Positions 1-7,191 of a stretch of 64,000 nt of DNA are shown piece by piece. Made by a program: the position numbers and the translations under genes. Origin of the DNA: Acidobacteriota bacterium (GTDB lineage: Bacteria; Acidobacteriota; Terriglobia; Terriglobales; Acidobacteriaceae); NCBI GenBank assembly GCA_013289765.1, contig JABCZI010000001.1, positions 496,001-560,000 of the forward strand. The letters run 5' to 3'. The notes under the pieces were generated by a model. The model had not been told where the DNA came from and searched no databases. It saw only the letters and a list, made by a program, of their open reading frames with translations. The stretch's first letter is position 1. Every line of letters begins with the position of its first letter.

Positions 1-567
1 GCGGCGAAGTTGTCCAATGGGGCGGACTAGAATTTTTGCAAGCAGAGCGCTAAGGACTCCAGAAAAAAGAATGGCCGCGAAAATGGCAAGCTCGCCCTTG
101 AAACGGAAAAGCCAGGAGGGAATCTGGTTAGTTTCGACGACGAAAGTGAAGGGCGCGTTCTGGTCAGGGTTGATACGGATCGCCGCGATGATCTGACCAT
201 TCCGGCTGGGAACCACACCGCGCATGATCTCCGCCACGTGTTTCAGTCCGAAGAAGTGAGATTTTTCAGCAGCGCGCTGTACAGCGGGCGACACAGCGTC
301 GCCGCAAACTGCGTGCCCGGTTTCATCGAAGAGATGTGGAATGACTTTGTACACGCGTTCGAACCGGCGCAACAGAGGATTGAGTTCGTCGCACTGTCCC
401 GCCTGGTACGCCTCTTCCGCAGAGAACGCCATCGAGGTCAGGGCTTTCTCGGACAGGGGATGGAGAGTGAAATTTTCGAGACTGCCTCTCATGCCTACAA
501 GAGCGGCAATGGTGAGAATCTCAATGATCCAGAACGTTGCAAAGATTCTTATCCAAAAACTGCGCAT
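1..567 (-). CDS. Two-component sensor histidine kinase, N-terminal part (CpxA-like), truncated by window edge
   Basis: An open frame on the minus strand starts at ATG 567-565 and runs off the left edge after 189 codons. The visible part has a membrane segment at about residues 8-27, an extracytoplasmic sensor region of about 130 residues with two cysteines (Cys59 and Cys88), a second membrane segment at about 160-180, and the start of a HAMP region (VRPIGQLRR). This is the usual N-terminus of an inner-membrane kinase of the CpxA/EnvZ class; the His box and ATPase domain lie outside the window. It begins 2 bases after the response-regulator stop, so the two are certainly co-transcribed. The signal sensed is unknown; envelope stress is an inference from the CpxR-like partner. 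Confidence 0.85.
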   Translation of the reverse strand, partial: MRSFWIRIFATFWIIEILTIAALVGMRGSLENFTLHPLSEKALTSMAFSAEEAYQAGQCDELNPLLRRFERVYKVIPHLFDETGHAVCGDAVSPAVQRAAEKSHFFGLKHVAEIMRGVVPSRNGQIIAAIRINPDQNAPFTFVVETNQIPSWLFRFKGELAIFAAILFSGVLSALLAKILVRPIGQLRR

Positions 568-569
568 GG

Positions 570-1277
570 TCAGTCGCCCCGAATCCCCGTCAAATCGCTA
601 CTGGAGAGAATGGCAAGTTGATAGCCCGTCGAGCGGACCGTCTTAATGCACGAATCGGCGCCCGCGCCTTCCAATTTTTTCCGCAACCGGCTGATGTGCA
701 TGTCGAGACTTCGGTCGAACGGTTGAAGTCTTTTCCCCATTGCCGATCGCACCAGGTCCTCGCGGCTAACCACCTGGCCGGCAGACTCCAAAAGCCTTTT
801 CAACACCTCGAATTCAACGGTTGTGAGGATGATGTCACGCCCCCGCCAACGCACCGAGCGCTCCGCGTTATCGAGCGTGATGCCGTTGGCCTGAAGCCGG
901 GTTTCCGGCCCCTTCTTTTCTTTTCTTCGCTGCACGGCGCGAATTCGCGCCACCAGTTCGCGGGGATTAAAGGGCTTGGGAAGGTAGTCATCGGCGCCCA
1001 TCTCCAGGCCGATGATTCTGTCGACGTCCTCTCCGCGCGCGGTAAGCATGATGACATCTACTCGCGAGGTTTGACGCAATTCGCGCAGCACTTCAAATCC
1101 GTTGCGGCCGGGTAGCATGACATCGAGTAACACGAGCGAGTAGGTTTCTTTCTGGAACTGCTCAAGACCCTTGCCTCCACTCAGTGCGACGTCGAGGGTC
1201 ACGCCCTGACGACGCAAGTATTCCCGCAGCATTCCACCCAGCTCTGCGTCATCGTCAATGAGAAGAACGCGATCCAC
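570..1277 (-). CDS. OmpR-family response regulator, CpxR-like
   Basis: This 235-residue protein has an N-terminal receiver domain (1-120) with the acidic pocket Asp8-Asp10, phosphoacceptor Asp52 in LLDVMLPG, Thr79 and Lys101 (YLPKPF), followed by an OmpR/PhoB winged helix (about 130-225, ending in DMHISRLRKKL and VRSTGYQL). The start is GTG at 1277. It is the first gene of an operon with the sensor kinase downstream. The divergent region upstream holds a GTAAC-N5-GTCAC direct repeat at 1313-1327, the geometry of a CpxR box, so autoregulation is likely. Family assignment is firm; the CpxR-like label is by resemblance only. Confidence 0.93.
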   Translation of the reverse strand: MDRVLLIDDDAELGGMLREYLRRQGVTLDVALSGGKGLEQFQKETYSLVLLDVMLPGRNGFEVLRELRQTSRVDVIMLTARGEDVDRIIGLEMGADDYLPKPFNPRELVARIRAVQRRKEKKGPETRLQANGITLDNAERSVRWRGRDIILTTVEFEVLKRLLESAGQVVSREDLVRSAMGKRLQPFDRSLDMHISRLRKKLEGAGADSCIKTVRSTGYQLAILSSSDLTGIRGD

Positions 1278-1312
1278 GGCATCTATTGTTACCTAAGAGA
1301 GAAGGTCGCAAC

Positions 1313-1338
1313 GTAACAAAATGTCACGGAGTTGTGAC
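1313..1338. promoter_or_regulatory. Candidate response-regulator binding site (copy 1)
   Basis: The sequence reads GTAAC (1313-1317), 5 bases, GTCAC (1323-1327), 6 bases, GTGAC (1334-1338). The first two elements form a direct repeat with 10-base period, the arrangement of CpxR/OmpR-family sites; the last two form an inverted repeat. The site lies between the divergent regulator gene and the sigma-like gene. A near-identical copy is at 2043-2067, and both are followed by GTA. Binding is inferred. Confidence 0.5.
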
Positions 1339-1480
1339 GTACTGTTGCTTGCAATGACAAGTCTCGACAGTTCCCGCCACAATTTCGTGATGTGATTGAT
1401 CAGATGCTTCCGGGCTTGGCGGGTTGCGCCCACACGAACAAACTGACCGTTGAATACATTGCAGAAAGACTGAGGCAAAA

Positions 1481-2074
1481 ATGCTGAAGTGCAAGCAGGT
1501 TGCGAAACCGACACCGACGCCATACGCCACCAGCGCAGATTTCTGTCGAATTTTCCAGGAAGAGATGAACAGCCTCTACCTGCTCTCTGTGTTGCTCACC
1601 GCAGACGGTGAAAAAGCCGAGATGTGCTTTGTCCGGAGTCTAGAGCACGCTGCCGGAGGCACCTCAGTTTTCAAGGAGTGGGCGCACACCTGGACTCGGC
1701 GCACGATTATCCACAACGCCATACGCGTGAGCGATCCACGTCCGGCGGGAGGGAATCCCATTCTGAATTCCACCCCGGCGTGCCGGAGTGCTGCCTACCT
1801 GCGGGCGGAGATCGCCGCAATTGTTAACCTTCCGGCGTTCGAGCGCTTTGTCTTCGTCCTATCGGTTTTCGAACACTTTTCCGATCACGAGTGTTCTCTG
1901 CTGCTGAGTTGCACCCGCCATGAGGTAATCACGGCACGAAATCGCGCGCTGCGGCGAATTGGAGATTTGAGGACATTCGACGAGGAGGAAATCTCCGTCA
2001 ACATCTCATTAGAAGCGGGCGCAACGGCCGGAAGCCCGGAATGTAACCAAGCGTCACGGAAAGTGACGTATTGA
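1481..2074 (+). CDS. Sigma-70-like family protein, acidobacterial type
   Basis: The 197-residue protein has no signal peptide or membrane segment. Its layout resembles a divergent ECF sigma factor: a helical region at about 22-90 containing WAHTWTRRTIIHNAIR, which is like sigma region 2, and a second helical region at about 112-165 that resembles region 4 (LSVFEHFSDHECSLLL, then a recognition-like helix with ARNRALRRI). Similar proteins are common in Acidobacteria from memory, usually annotated as hypothetical or sigma-like. It is divergent from the two-component system, and both flanks carry the same candidate operator, so it is probably in that regulon. A GAGG lies 6 bases before the ATG. 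Sigma activity is unproven because the key motifs are weak. Confidence 0.6.
   Translation: MLKCKQVAKPTPTPYATSADFCRIFQEEMNSLYLLSVLLTADGEKAEMCFVRSLEHAAGGTSVFKEWAHTWTRRTIIHNAIRVSDPRPAGGNPILNSTPACRSAAYLRAEIAAIVNLPAFERFVFVLSVFEHFSDHECSLLLSCTRHEVITARNRALRRIGDLRTFDEEEISVNISLEAGATAGSPECNQASRKVTY
2043..2067. promoter_or_regulatory. Candidate response-regulator binding site (copy 2)
   Basis: GTAAC (2043-2047), 5 bases, GTCACGGA (2053-2060), then GTGACGTA (2063-2070) repeat the site at 1313-1338 almost base for base, with one base less in the inner spacer. The site overlaps the last codons of the sigma-like gene and lies about 140 bases before the secreted-protein gene at 2204, which it may control. 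Confidence 0.5.
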
Positions 2075-2092
2075 TACATTCCTTGACTCATT

Positions 2093-2108
2093 GTGAAGGC
2101 ACCTTCAC
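2093..2108. promoter_or_regulatory. Short perfect inverted repeat upstream of the 2204 gene
   Basis: GTGAAGG (2093-2099), CA, CCTTCAC (2102-2108) is a perfect 7-base inverted repeat with a 2-base centre. There is no T tract, so an operator is more likely than a terminator. It sits 26 bases downstream of the candidate regulator site and about 95 bases before the next start codon. Confidence 0.3.
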
Positions 2109-2203
2109 GAAACTCGTGTTCTGATCAGAAACTATCGCGGCATGCTGGCAGAGTTCGCCGGCATTCATGCGGTCGACGATAGTTCCACATCAGGAGACGT
2201 AAC

Positions 2204-3076
2204 TTGCGAAAACTATCCAGCTGTTTTTTTGTATTATTGGCCAGCTCTCTTCCACTCTGCGCTCAGAGCGGTCTGAGTTCGATTGCCGCGGCACAGTCGG
2301 GTTCGACGGAAGAGTCGGCGAAACTCACCGACGAATCATTTCCCGATGCGCCGTCCGCAATCGCGGCTAAACAAACCGGCGATCAAACACAGGCACAAGA
2401 AGGTGGCGAGGCGAAGGGCCAGGAAGCTGGATCCCAGAAGCCGGAGACTAGCGTACAGCCAACCGCAGTGGACGCGTTCAGCCTGGGACACGTGCCCATG
2501 AGCAGGCAGGAGGGTCCCATGACCGTTGGCGAGAAATTCAGTTATTTTGAAAAACCTGTATTCGGTCCCCGTACGCTGTTTACCACGGCGTTCCGGACCG
2601 GACTATTCATGGCCAACCCGCTCAGCGGCTATCCGCGCGAATGGAAAGACGGCGCGGGCGCCTTCGGGCGCAACTACGGAAACCTATATGCGCGCAGCGC
2701 GGCAGAGAGTTTTACCCGCTTCTCCACGGACGCTTTGTTGCATGAAGATCCGCGCTACTCGCGATCGACGAGTACGTCTGCGTTCGGTAGAGCGGCACAC
2801 GCTCTCGGGTTCACCTTCGTTGATAAGACCGACGGGGGCCATTCCACTCCTGCTTTCGGAAACTTCGCGGGCGCGGCGGCGGCTGGTTTTGTCGGTAACG
2901 CCTATCTTCCCGACGGTTGGAACAATACCACCCACGCGGGCCAGCGAAGCCTGACGGTCTTCACTGGTTTTGCCATAGAGAATCTTACCCAGGAATTTGC
3001 GCCGGAAATCGGACAAGCGTTAAGGCGGCTCCACTTGCCAAAGTTGCCTCTGCCGCCAATCTGGTGGAAGCCTTAG
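2204..3076 (+). CDS. Secreted or outer-membrane-associated protein, unknown function
   Basis: The start is TTG 2204 with AGGAG seven bases upstream. The 290-residue product begins with a signal peptide (about 1-20, ending near LCAQ), then an Ala/Gln/Glu-rich low-complexity stretch (about 25-95), then a conserved-looking domain (about 105-285). That domain has HEDPRYSRS at about 185 and a Gly/Ala-rich segment (FAGAAAAGFVGNAYLP) near 228. I recognise the type from acidobacterial genomes as exported proteins without known function. Its upstream region contains the second candidate site of the neighbouring two-component system, so it may be an envelope-stress target. No enzyme motif was seen. Confidence 0.7.
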   Translation: MRKLSSCFFVLLASSLPLCAQSGLSSIAAAQSGSTEESAKLTDESFPDAPSAIAAKQTGDQTQAQEGGEAKGQEAGSQKPETSVQPTAVDAFSLGHVPMSRQEGPMTVGEKFSYFEKPVFGPRTLFTTAFRTGLFMANPLSGYPREWKDGAGAFGRNYGNLYARSAAESFTRFSTDALLHEDPRYSRSTSTSAFGRAAHALGFTFVDKTDGGHSTPAFGNFAGAAAAGFVGNAYLPDGWNNTTHAGQRSLTVFTGFAIENLTQEFAPEIGQALRRLHLPKLPLPPIWWKP

Positions 3077-3191
3077 CCACGGAAACGTGAGGGGAATACG
3101 GCCTTGGTCTTCTGCTCCGCCGATTCGGGGAAGACCTCACCCCCTTCAGAAAGAGGAAGGAGTGTGCGGGCCAGCCGTTCAAGAAACATCT

Positions 3192-5183
3192 CTACGATGG
3201 TTTCTTCTCTTCCTTCGCGCTTGATTGATCGGCAGGTTTGCTCTGGGGCTCTTTGCGTTTTTCGTCGGAGTCCACGGCAAACAGCATGTAGTGATCGAAA
3301 CTGTGGCGGCGGTAGTAGCGGCGACGGCGGAAGTCGAAATAAATTTCCGCGCTCTTGGGCAACCATAGAGACGTATTTTTCCTGGCAAACGGGACGGGGC
3401 CGTACTCCACGACCTGATGCTCGCTGAGCAGCTGGATTTCCGGCATGGGGCTCACCAGCTCTGATTCAATGCGCACAATCTGAAATTTGTTGGCGGTGAT
3501 CCAGGCACGTCCTTTCAATTTCACCGGGTGAACCTGGGCTCCGACTTTGTAGCTATGAATGCGGCTGGGGCGATCGTCGCGTTGCTCGAAGCGCACCAGC
3601 CAGGTCGGCTGTCCGCGCCAATCTCCCAGTCCCTCGCATTGCATCGCGAAGTTGTCGCGCATGTGGGGATGAAACACCAGCGCCAGCGCAGCAAATCCGC
3701 TGCTGGCAATCTCGTCGGGATAGCCGGTTAATCCCAGCTTGTCGGAGCGATATTCATCCACCGAAAGGAACCCTGGTTGCTGCTCCGAAATTGACGCGAC
3801 GTAGTTAAATTTGCGGGTTTCGGTGCGAATTGGAAGGCCGTAGGCATCGAGTCTCTGATGGAAGAGGTCTTCAACCGCGGCGAAGCGCGACACGTCTTCC
3901 ACCAATTCCTGCACGCGTTTCCCGGATTCGTCGATGACTTTCCCGGTGGGGCAGGTCATGTCCGCGGCAACATTGAGTTTGGTATCGTCGATGCCGGGCG
4001 GCTGCCACGACTTCACAGAAAGTACCGGAGCGCTGAGAGCCTCTAGTGGGTCCACTCCAATCAACTTGGGCGGACCTGTATCCTCCGAAGCCGCCGCCGC
4101 TGCGGGATTGGCAGCATGATCTTCAATTTCTGCGATCAGGCCGCGCACCTGGCCAGCCATGGGGTGAAGAGGCGCCTCTTGCAAGAACCTGTTCAGGGCC
4201 TCGACTCCTTCTTTGTTGTTGCCTAAATTCACCAGCGCTTCGCCCAGCACCAACTCCGCTGGACTGGCATGAGCTTTCCCTTTTTCAATAGCCACGCGCG
4301 CTTCATCGCGAGCGCGGTTGTAGTTACCCTGATGAAGATAGGTGTCGGCCAGCAAATTGTGGGGCTGCCAGTTATCCCCATCTTCCATCACGGCCAACTC
4401 CAGCGCGGAGCGCGCCGCGGGATAGTCATGGCGTTGCAATCCGGCACGTCCCAACAGCGTCAGCGCCTGCGTGTTTCTGGGATTGATATTGGTGGCGGAA
4501 CGGAGGTAATCCCCCGCACGCCCGTAGTCGCTTTTCTCGTAATACAGATAGCCAAGCAAAAAATTCACATCCGAACTCGATGGATCGGACTTATAGGCTG
4601 CGCCCAGTTGTTTTTCCGCTTCCTTCAGATTGTTCGACTTGAGCGCGGAGACGCCGCGCTTCACCTCTTTGCGCGCCTTCGCGGAGATCGCCGTATCGGG
4701 CACATCAAGGTTGACGGCCTCGGGGTCCCGTTTCAAGGTGAACTTCAGTTGTACCGGGCTCCAGGAATTTACCACTTGCAGCTGACGGCGCTCGCTGAGA
4801 TATCCGACAGCGCTCACTTCAATGTCGTATTCTCCGTAAGCGACGTTGGTAAACACTCCTTGTGAAACCTGATCCTGAAACGCTCCTTGCGCAATATCGT
4901 TCGTGGTCTGCCAAGTCGCTGTCTGGGTTGACCGGTTTAGCAATTGAAGCAACGCCTGGCGATCAAGGTGAACATTCTTCTTTTCGGCGGAGACGGTTGC
5001 GACCACAATACCGGTCCCGGGGGTCGTGGTATATAACGAGGCATAATCCCGCAAGCCGTTGTCTGTCGTTGGACCTACTGTCGAACTCACCCCTTGCGCC
5101 AATGTCGCGACAGTCCAGCAGACGATCAGGAACGAGAGCGTCAGGGAATCGCGAATGAGGGGCGGAAGGCTAAAGCGGCGCAT
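3192..5183 (-). CDS. Exported tetratricopeptide-repeat protein with carboxypeptidase-regulatory-like N-terminal domain
   Basis: ATG 5183 is preferred over the upstream TTG at 5231 because it places a clean signal peptide at the N-terminus (MRRFSLPPL, then a hydrophobic core ending near LAQG). The roughly 660-residue product has a beta-rich region (about 60-150, including GEYDIEVSAVGYLSERRQ) resembling CarboxypepD_reg/PEGA folds. Several TPR units follow (about 180-340), then a long C-terminal domain of unknown function (about 370-640) and a Lys/Glu/Ser-rich tail. It is probably periplasmic. It stands alone, convergent with the 2204 gene. The TPR call is firm; the role is unknown. Confidence 0.8.
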   Translation of the reverse strand: MRRFSLPPLIRDSLTLSFLIVCWTVATLAQGVSSTVGPTTDNGLRDYASLYTTTPGTGIVVATVSAEKKNVHLDRQALLQLLNRSTQTATWQTTNDIAQGAFQDQVSQGVFTNVAYGEYDIEVSAVGYLSERRQLQVVNSWSPVQLKFTLKRDPEAVNLDVPDTAISAKARKEVKRGVSALKSNNLKEAEKQLGAAYKSDPSSSDVNFLLGYLYYEKSDYGRAGDYLRSATNINPRNTQALTLLGRAGLQRHDYPAARSALELAVMEDGDNWQPHNLLADTYLHQGNYNRARDEARVAIEKGKAHASPAELVLGEALVNLGNNKEGVEALNRFLQEAPLHPMAGQVRGLIAEIEDHAANPAAAAASEDTGPPKLIGVDPLEALSAPVLSVKSWQPPGIDDTKLNVAADMTCPTGKVIDESGKRVQELVEDVSRFAAVEDLFHQRLDAYGLPIRTETRKFNYVASISEQQPGFLSVDEYRSDKLGLTGYPDEIASSGFAALALVFHPHMRDNFAMQCEGLGDWRGQPTWLVRFEQRDDRPSRIHSYKVGAQVHPVKLKGRAWITANKFQIVRIESELVSPMPEIQLLSEHQVVEYGPVPFARKNTSLWLPKSAEIYFDFRRRRYYRRHSFDHYMLFAVDSDEKRKEPQSKPADQSSAKEEKKPS

Positions 5184-5317
5184 GAAAGGAAACACCGGCA
5201 GCAGTGTGGCACAGGGTTGTGGCCTCGTCAAACCATCGCGGATGGTGTGGCGAGATCACTATCCCCGCCCTGCCTCTCCAAGGAACGGAGAGACAAGGGA
5301 CGGGGCATCCGTAAGTT

Positions 5318-6460
5318 TCATTGCAGGGTGACCAACACTTGGATGACGCCGTCACCGTTGGGGAGTGGTTCGAGGGCTTTGCCGAGAACGGCTCCAACCA
5401 TTTTGTTCTTGTCGGTTCCTCTCATAGCGAAGCCTTGTTTCGCGGAAGTGACGAGGAGGTCTCCGGGATGGATTGCGCCGTTGGCCGTGGTCACTTTGCA
5501 GGGAACGACGCCGACGACGGCGAGAGGAATGTCAGACTTGAGAGTTTGATCCATGGCATAGGGACTGGCGAGAACGCCGGGCTTGGTGGAATAAATTCCG
5601 GCGACCAAGGTGGAGTAAGGGTGCGATGAGCGAGTGAGGCGGCGAGTGGCGGACTGGTCGATAGTGAGGACGTCTCCGGCAGCGTAACTGGTGCTGGCGC
5701 CTTTGACAGAGAAGGCTTCAGCGAAGTCGGCGCCTCCGGTGTGGTAGCCGCCATCGGCGTAGACAGCGCCGGTTGCATCCACACGGAAGACGTTTGAGGA
5801 ACCGCCAGGAGCGAGACCGGCGAAGAGATCGCCGTTATAAGCGGCGGTCGTCGCAACGAAGGAATTGCCTCTAATTTGGTTACTGTCGACGGTAAAGACC
5901 TGGTGAGCCTGCTTGTTGGCATCGAGATATTGCCCAACCAGAATTATGTTGTAGCCGCCGGTGACAGCGGCGTCCTGTTGGAAAAGGCCGGGGATGCCGC
6001 AGCAGGAGCCGCCGGCCCGTCCGAAGACTCCGGCGCCGGAGAAGTCGAGCGAATCAATCATGCCGTAGACGCCGTATCCGTTGTAGTGGGCATGGCCGTA
6101 AACGCCAATCCCGTTAAAGCTGAAATCGCTGAATCCAGCAACGCCGGTGGGAGTGCTAGCGCCCTGAGTGTTGGCCAAGGCCTCGCCGCGAACGCCGACA
6201 CCCGCGGTACTGTAGGTGCGACCCCAGACTCCGTTGTTGAAGCCGCTCGTGGCGGAGGCTTGGCCGAAGATCGCGCCGACCGGGCCGGTGGAATTGGTGA
6301 ATGCCTTCAGAGCATACCCTGAGCCGTTCTGCTGGATATTTACTACCTGAGTAGCGTTGGATGCCGAGAAATTAGTTGCGCCCTGTTGAGCCGTGCCGAA
6401 CTCGGCGGAGAAAAGCAGGCACGCGCTTACCACTACCGCGAAGTGCGACTTATACAACAT
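5318..6460 (-). CDS. Secreted GVxG-repeat protein with C-terminal ADFAE-type domain, unknown function
   Basis: The 380-residue protein has a signal peptide (1-24, ending GTAQQ), then a region (about 60-160) of loosely repeated Gly-Val units such as GVWGRTYS, GVGVRGEA, GIGVYGHA and YGVYGMID, which suggests a repetitive beta-fold. Around residue 245 begins a domain with ADFAEAF and GDVLTID, followed by VVGVVPCKV and GDLLVTS; I associate this with surface or fibre-like proteins. AGAGGT precedes the ATG. It may be a surface appendage or adhesin; this is inference. The next minus-strand gene ends about 190 bases upstream, so it is probably its own transcript. Confidence 0.65.
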   Translation of the reverse strand: MLYKSHFAVVVSACLLFSAEFGTAQQGATNFSASNATQVVNIQQNGSGYALKAFTNSTGPVGAIFGQASATSGFNNGVWGRTYSTAGVGVRGEALANTQGASTPTGVAGFSDFSFNGIGVYGHAHYNGYGVYGMIDSLDFSGAGVFGRAGGSCCGIPGLFQQDAAVTGGYNIILVGQYLDANKQAHQVFTVDSNQIRGNSFVATTAAYNGDLFAGLAPGGSSNVFRVDATGAVYADGGYHTGGADFAEAFSVKGASTSYAAGDVLTIDQSATRRLTRSSHPYSTLVAGIYSTKPGVLASPYAMDQTLKSDIPLAVVGVVPCKVTTANGAIHPGDLLVTSAKQGFAMRGTDKNKMVGAVLGKALEPLPNGDGVIQVLVTLQ

Positions 6461-6653
6461 TGAAAGTTACCTCTTTGGGGGATTGCTTACGCCCGGAAAC
6501 GGGCTCCCGGTGCGCCATTTAGAGCTCAGGAGATAGTCCCAGGGTTGCCGGGAGCGGCCCAGGGGTCTACCTGTCGAATGGATATTGCGGGACGAATTCG
6601 GCTGCTTGAGTTGCGCGGCAACTCCTTCGAGACGGTGAGATTCAAGCCTGGTA

Positions 6654-7094
6654 TCAGCGCGTGCTGAAGTACTTGACCGGGCTGTTTACTCCGTCGCTCC
6701 TGCCGTTGCCCTCCATCGAGTCGACCGTATAGTAGTACGTCGTCCGCGGAGCGAGGCCCTCGACGCGTACGCGAAAAACCGTATAGGAATGGGTCTGATT
6801 CAGGCGGATGTGTGACTTCGCTGTGTCACCAAGTTCAATGGGATTCGTGCCGTAATGTACGACTCCAAAATGCTCGTCCGTGCCCCCAGGGTTGCTGCTT
6901 GTCCACGTGATGATGGCGGATTTATCGTCGGCCCTTTCGAGCTCTGGCCCCTGCATGATCCGAACGCGCGCGGCTCTCGGTGCAGGAGGAAGTATCTTGG
7001 GCGTGTACGCGCTATCTTGAGCGACGACGGAGTTTGAGAAAAGCAGGCTGCCGGCAGCAGCGATCAAAAGTAGCTTTGCGTGGACTCTATTCAT
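6654..7094 (-). CDS. Exported single fibronectin-III-like domain protein (purple acid phosphatase N-terminal type)
   Basis: The start is ATG 7094, with AGGAGG eight bases upstream. The 146-residue product has a signal peptide (1-25, ending VVAQD) and one FN3-like beta-sandwich (about 45-146) with the pattern SAIITWTSSNPG, HYGTN, FRVRVEGLAPRTTYYYTVDS. In purple acid phosphatases this domain precedes a metallophosphatase domain, which is absent here. The gene lies downstream of the cytochrome c peroxidase gene on the same strand, with a hairpin between them. It may be a carbohydrate- or protein-binding accessory; function is unknown. Confidence 0.7.
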   Translation of the reverse strand: MNRVHAKLLLIAAAGSLLFSNSVVAQDSAYTPKILPPAPRAARVRIMQGPELERADDKSAIITWTSSNPGGTDEHFGVVHYGTNPIELGDTAKSHIRLNQTHSYTVFRVRVEGLAPRTTYYYTVDSMEGNGRSDGVNSPVKYFSTR

Positions 7095-7145
7095 ACCTGG
7101 ACCTCCTGGAGATCGCATAACGTCGTGTGAACATAGAAAACCAAT

Positions 7146-7177
7146 CAAGGCGCATGGATGTGACTCCATGCGCCTTG
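7146..7177 (-). terminator. Hairpin, probable terminator or attenuator
   Basis: CAAGGCGCATGGA (7146-7158) and TCCATGCGCCTTG (7165-7177) form a perfect 13-base stem with a 6-base loop. It begins 14 bases past the stop of the cytochrome gene. On the minus strand the stem is followed by a weakly T-rich tail (ATTGGTTTTC), so it probably ends or reduces transcription before the FN3 gene. Confidence 0.6.
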
Positions 7178-7191
7178 TTTCCTTCCCCCAT

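Noticed and set aside
537..1115. Long plus-strand open frame opposite the response regulator
   Set aside because: It is antisense to a gene with complete receiver and winged-helix motifs; its translation has no domain pattern.
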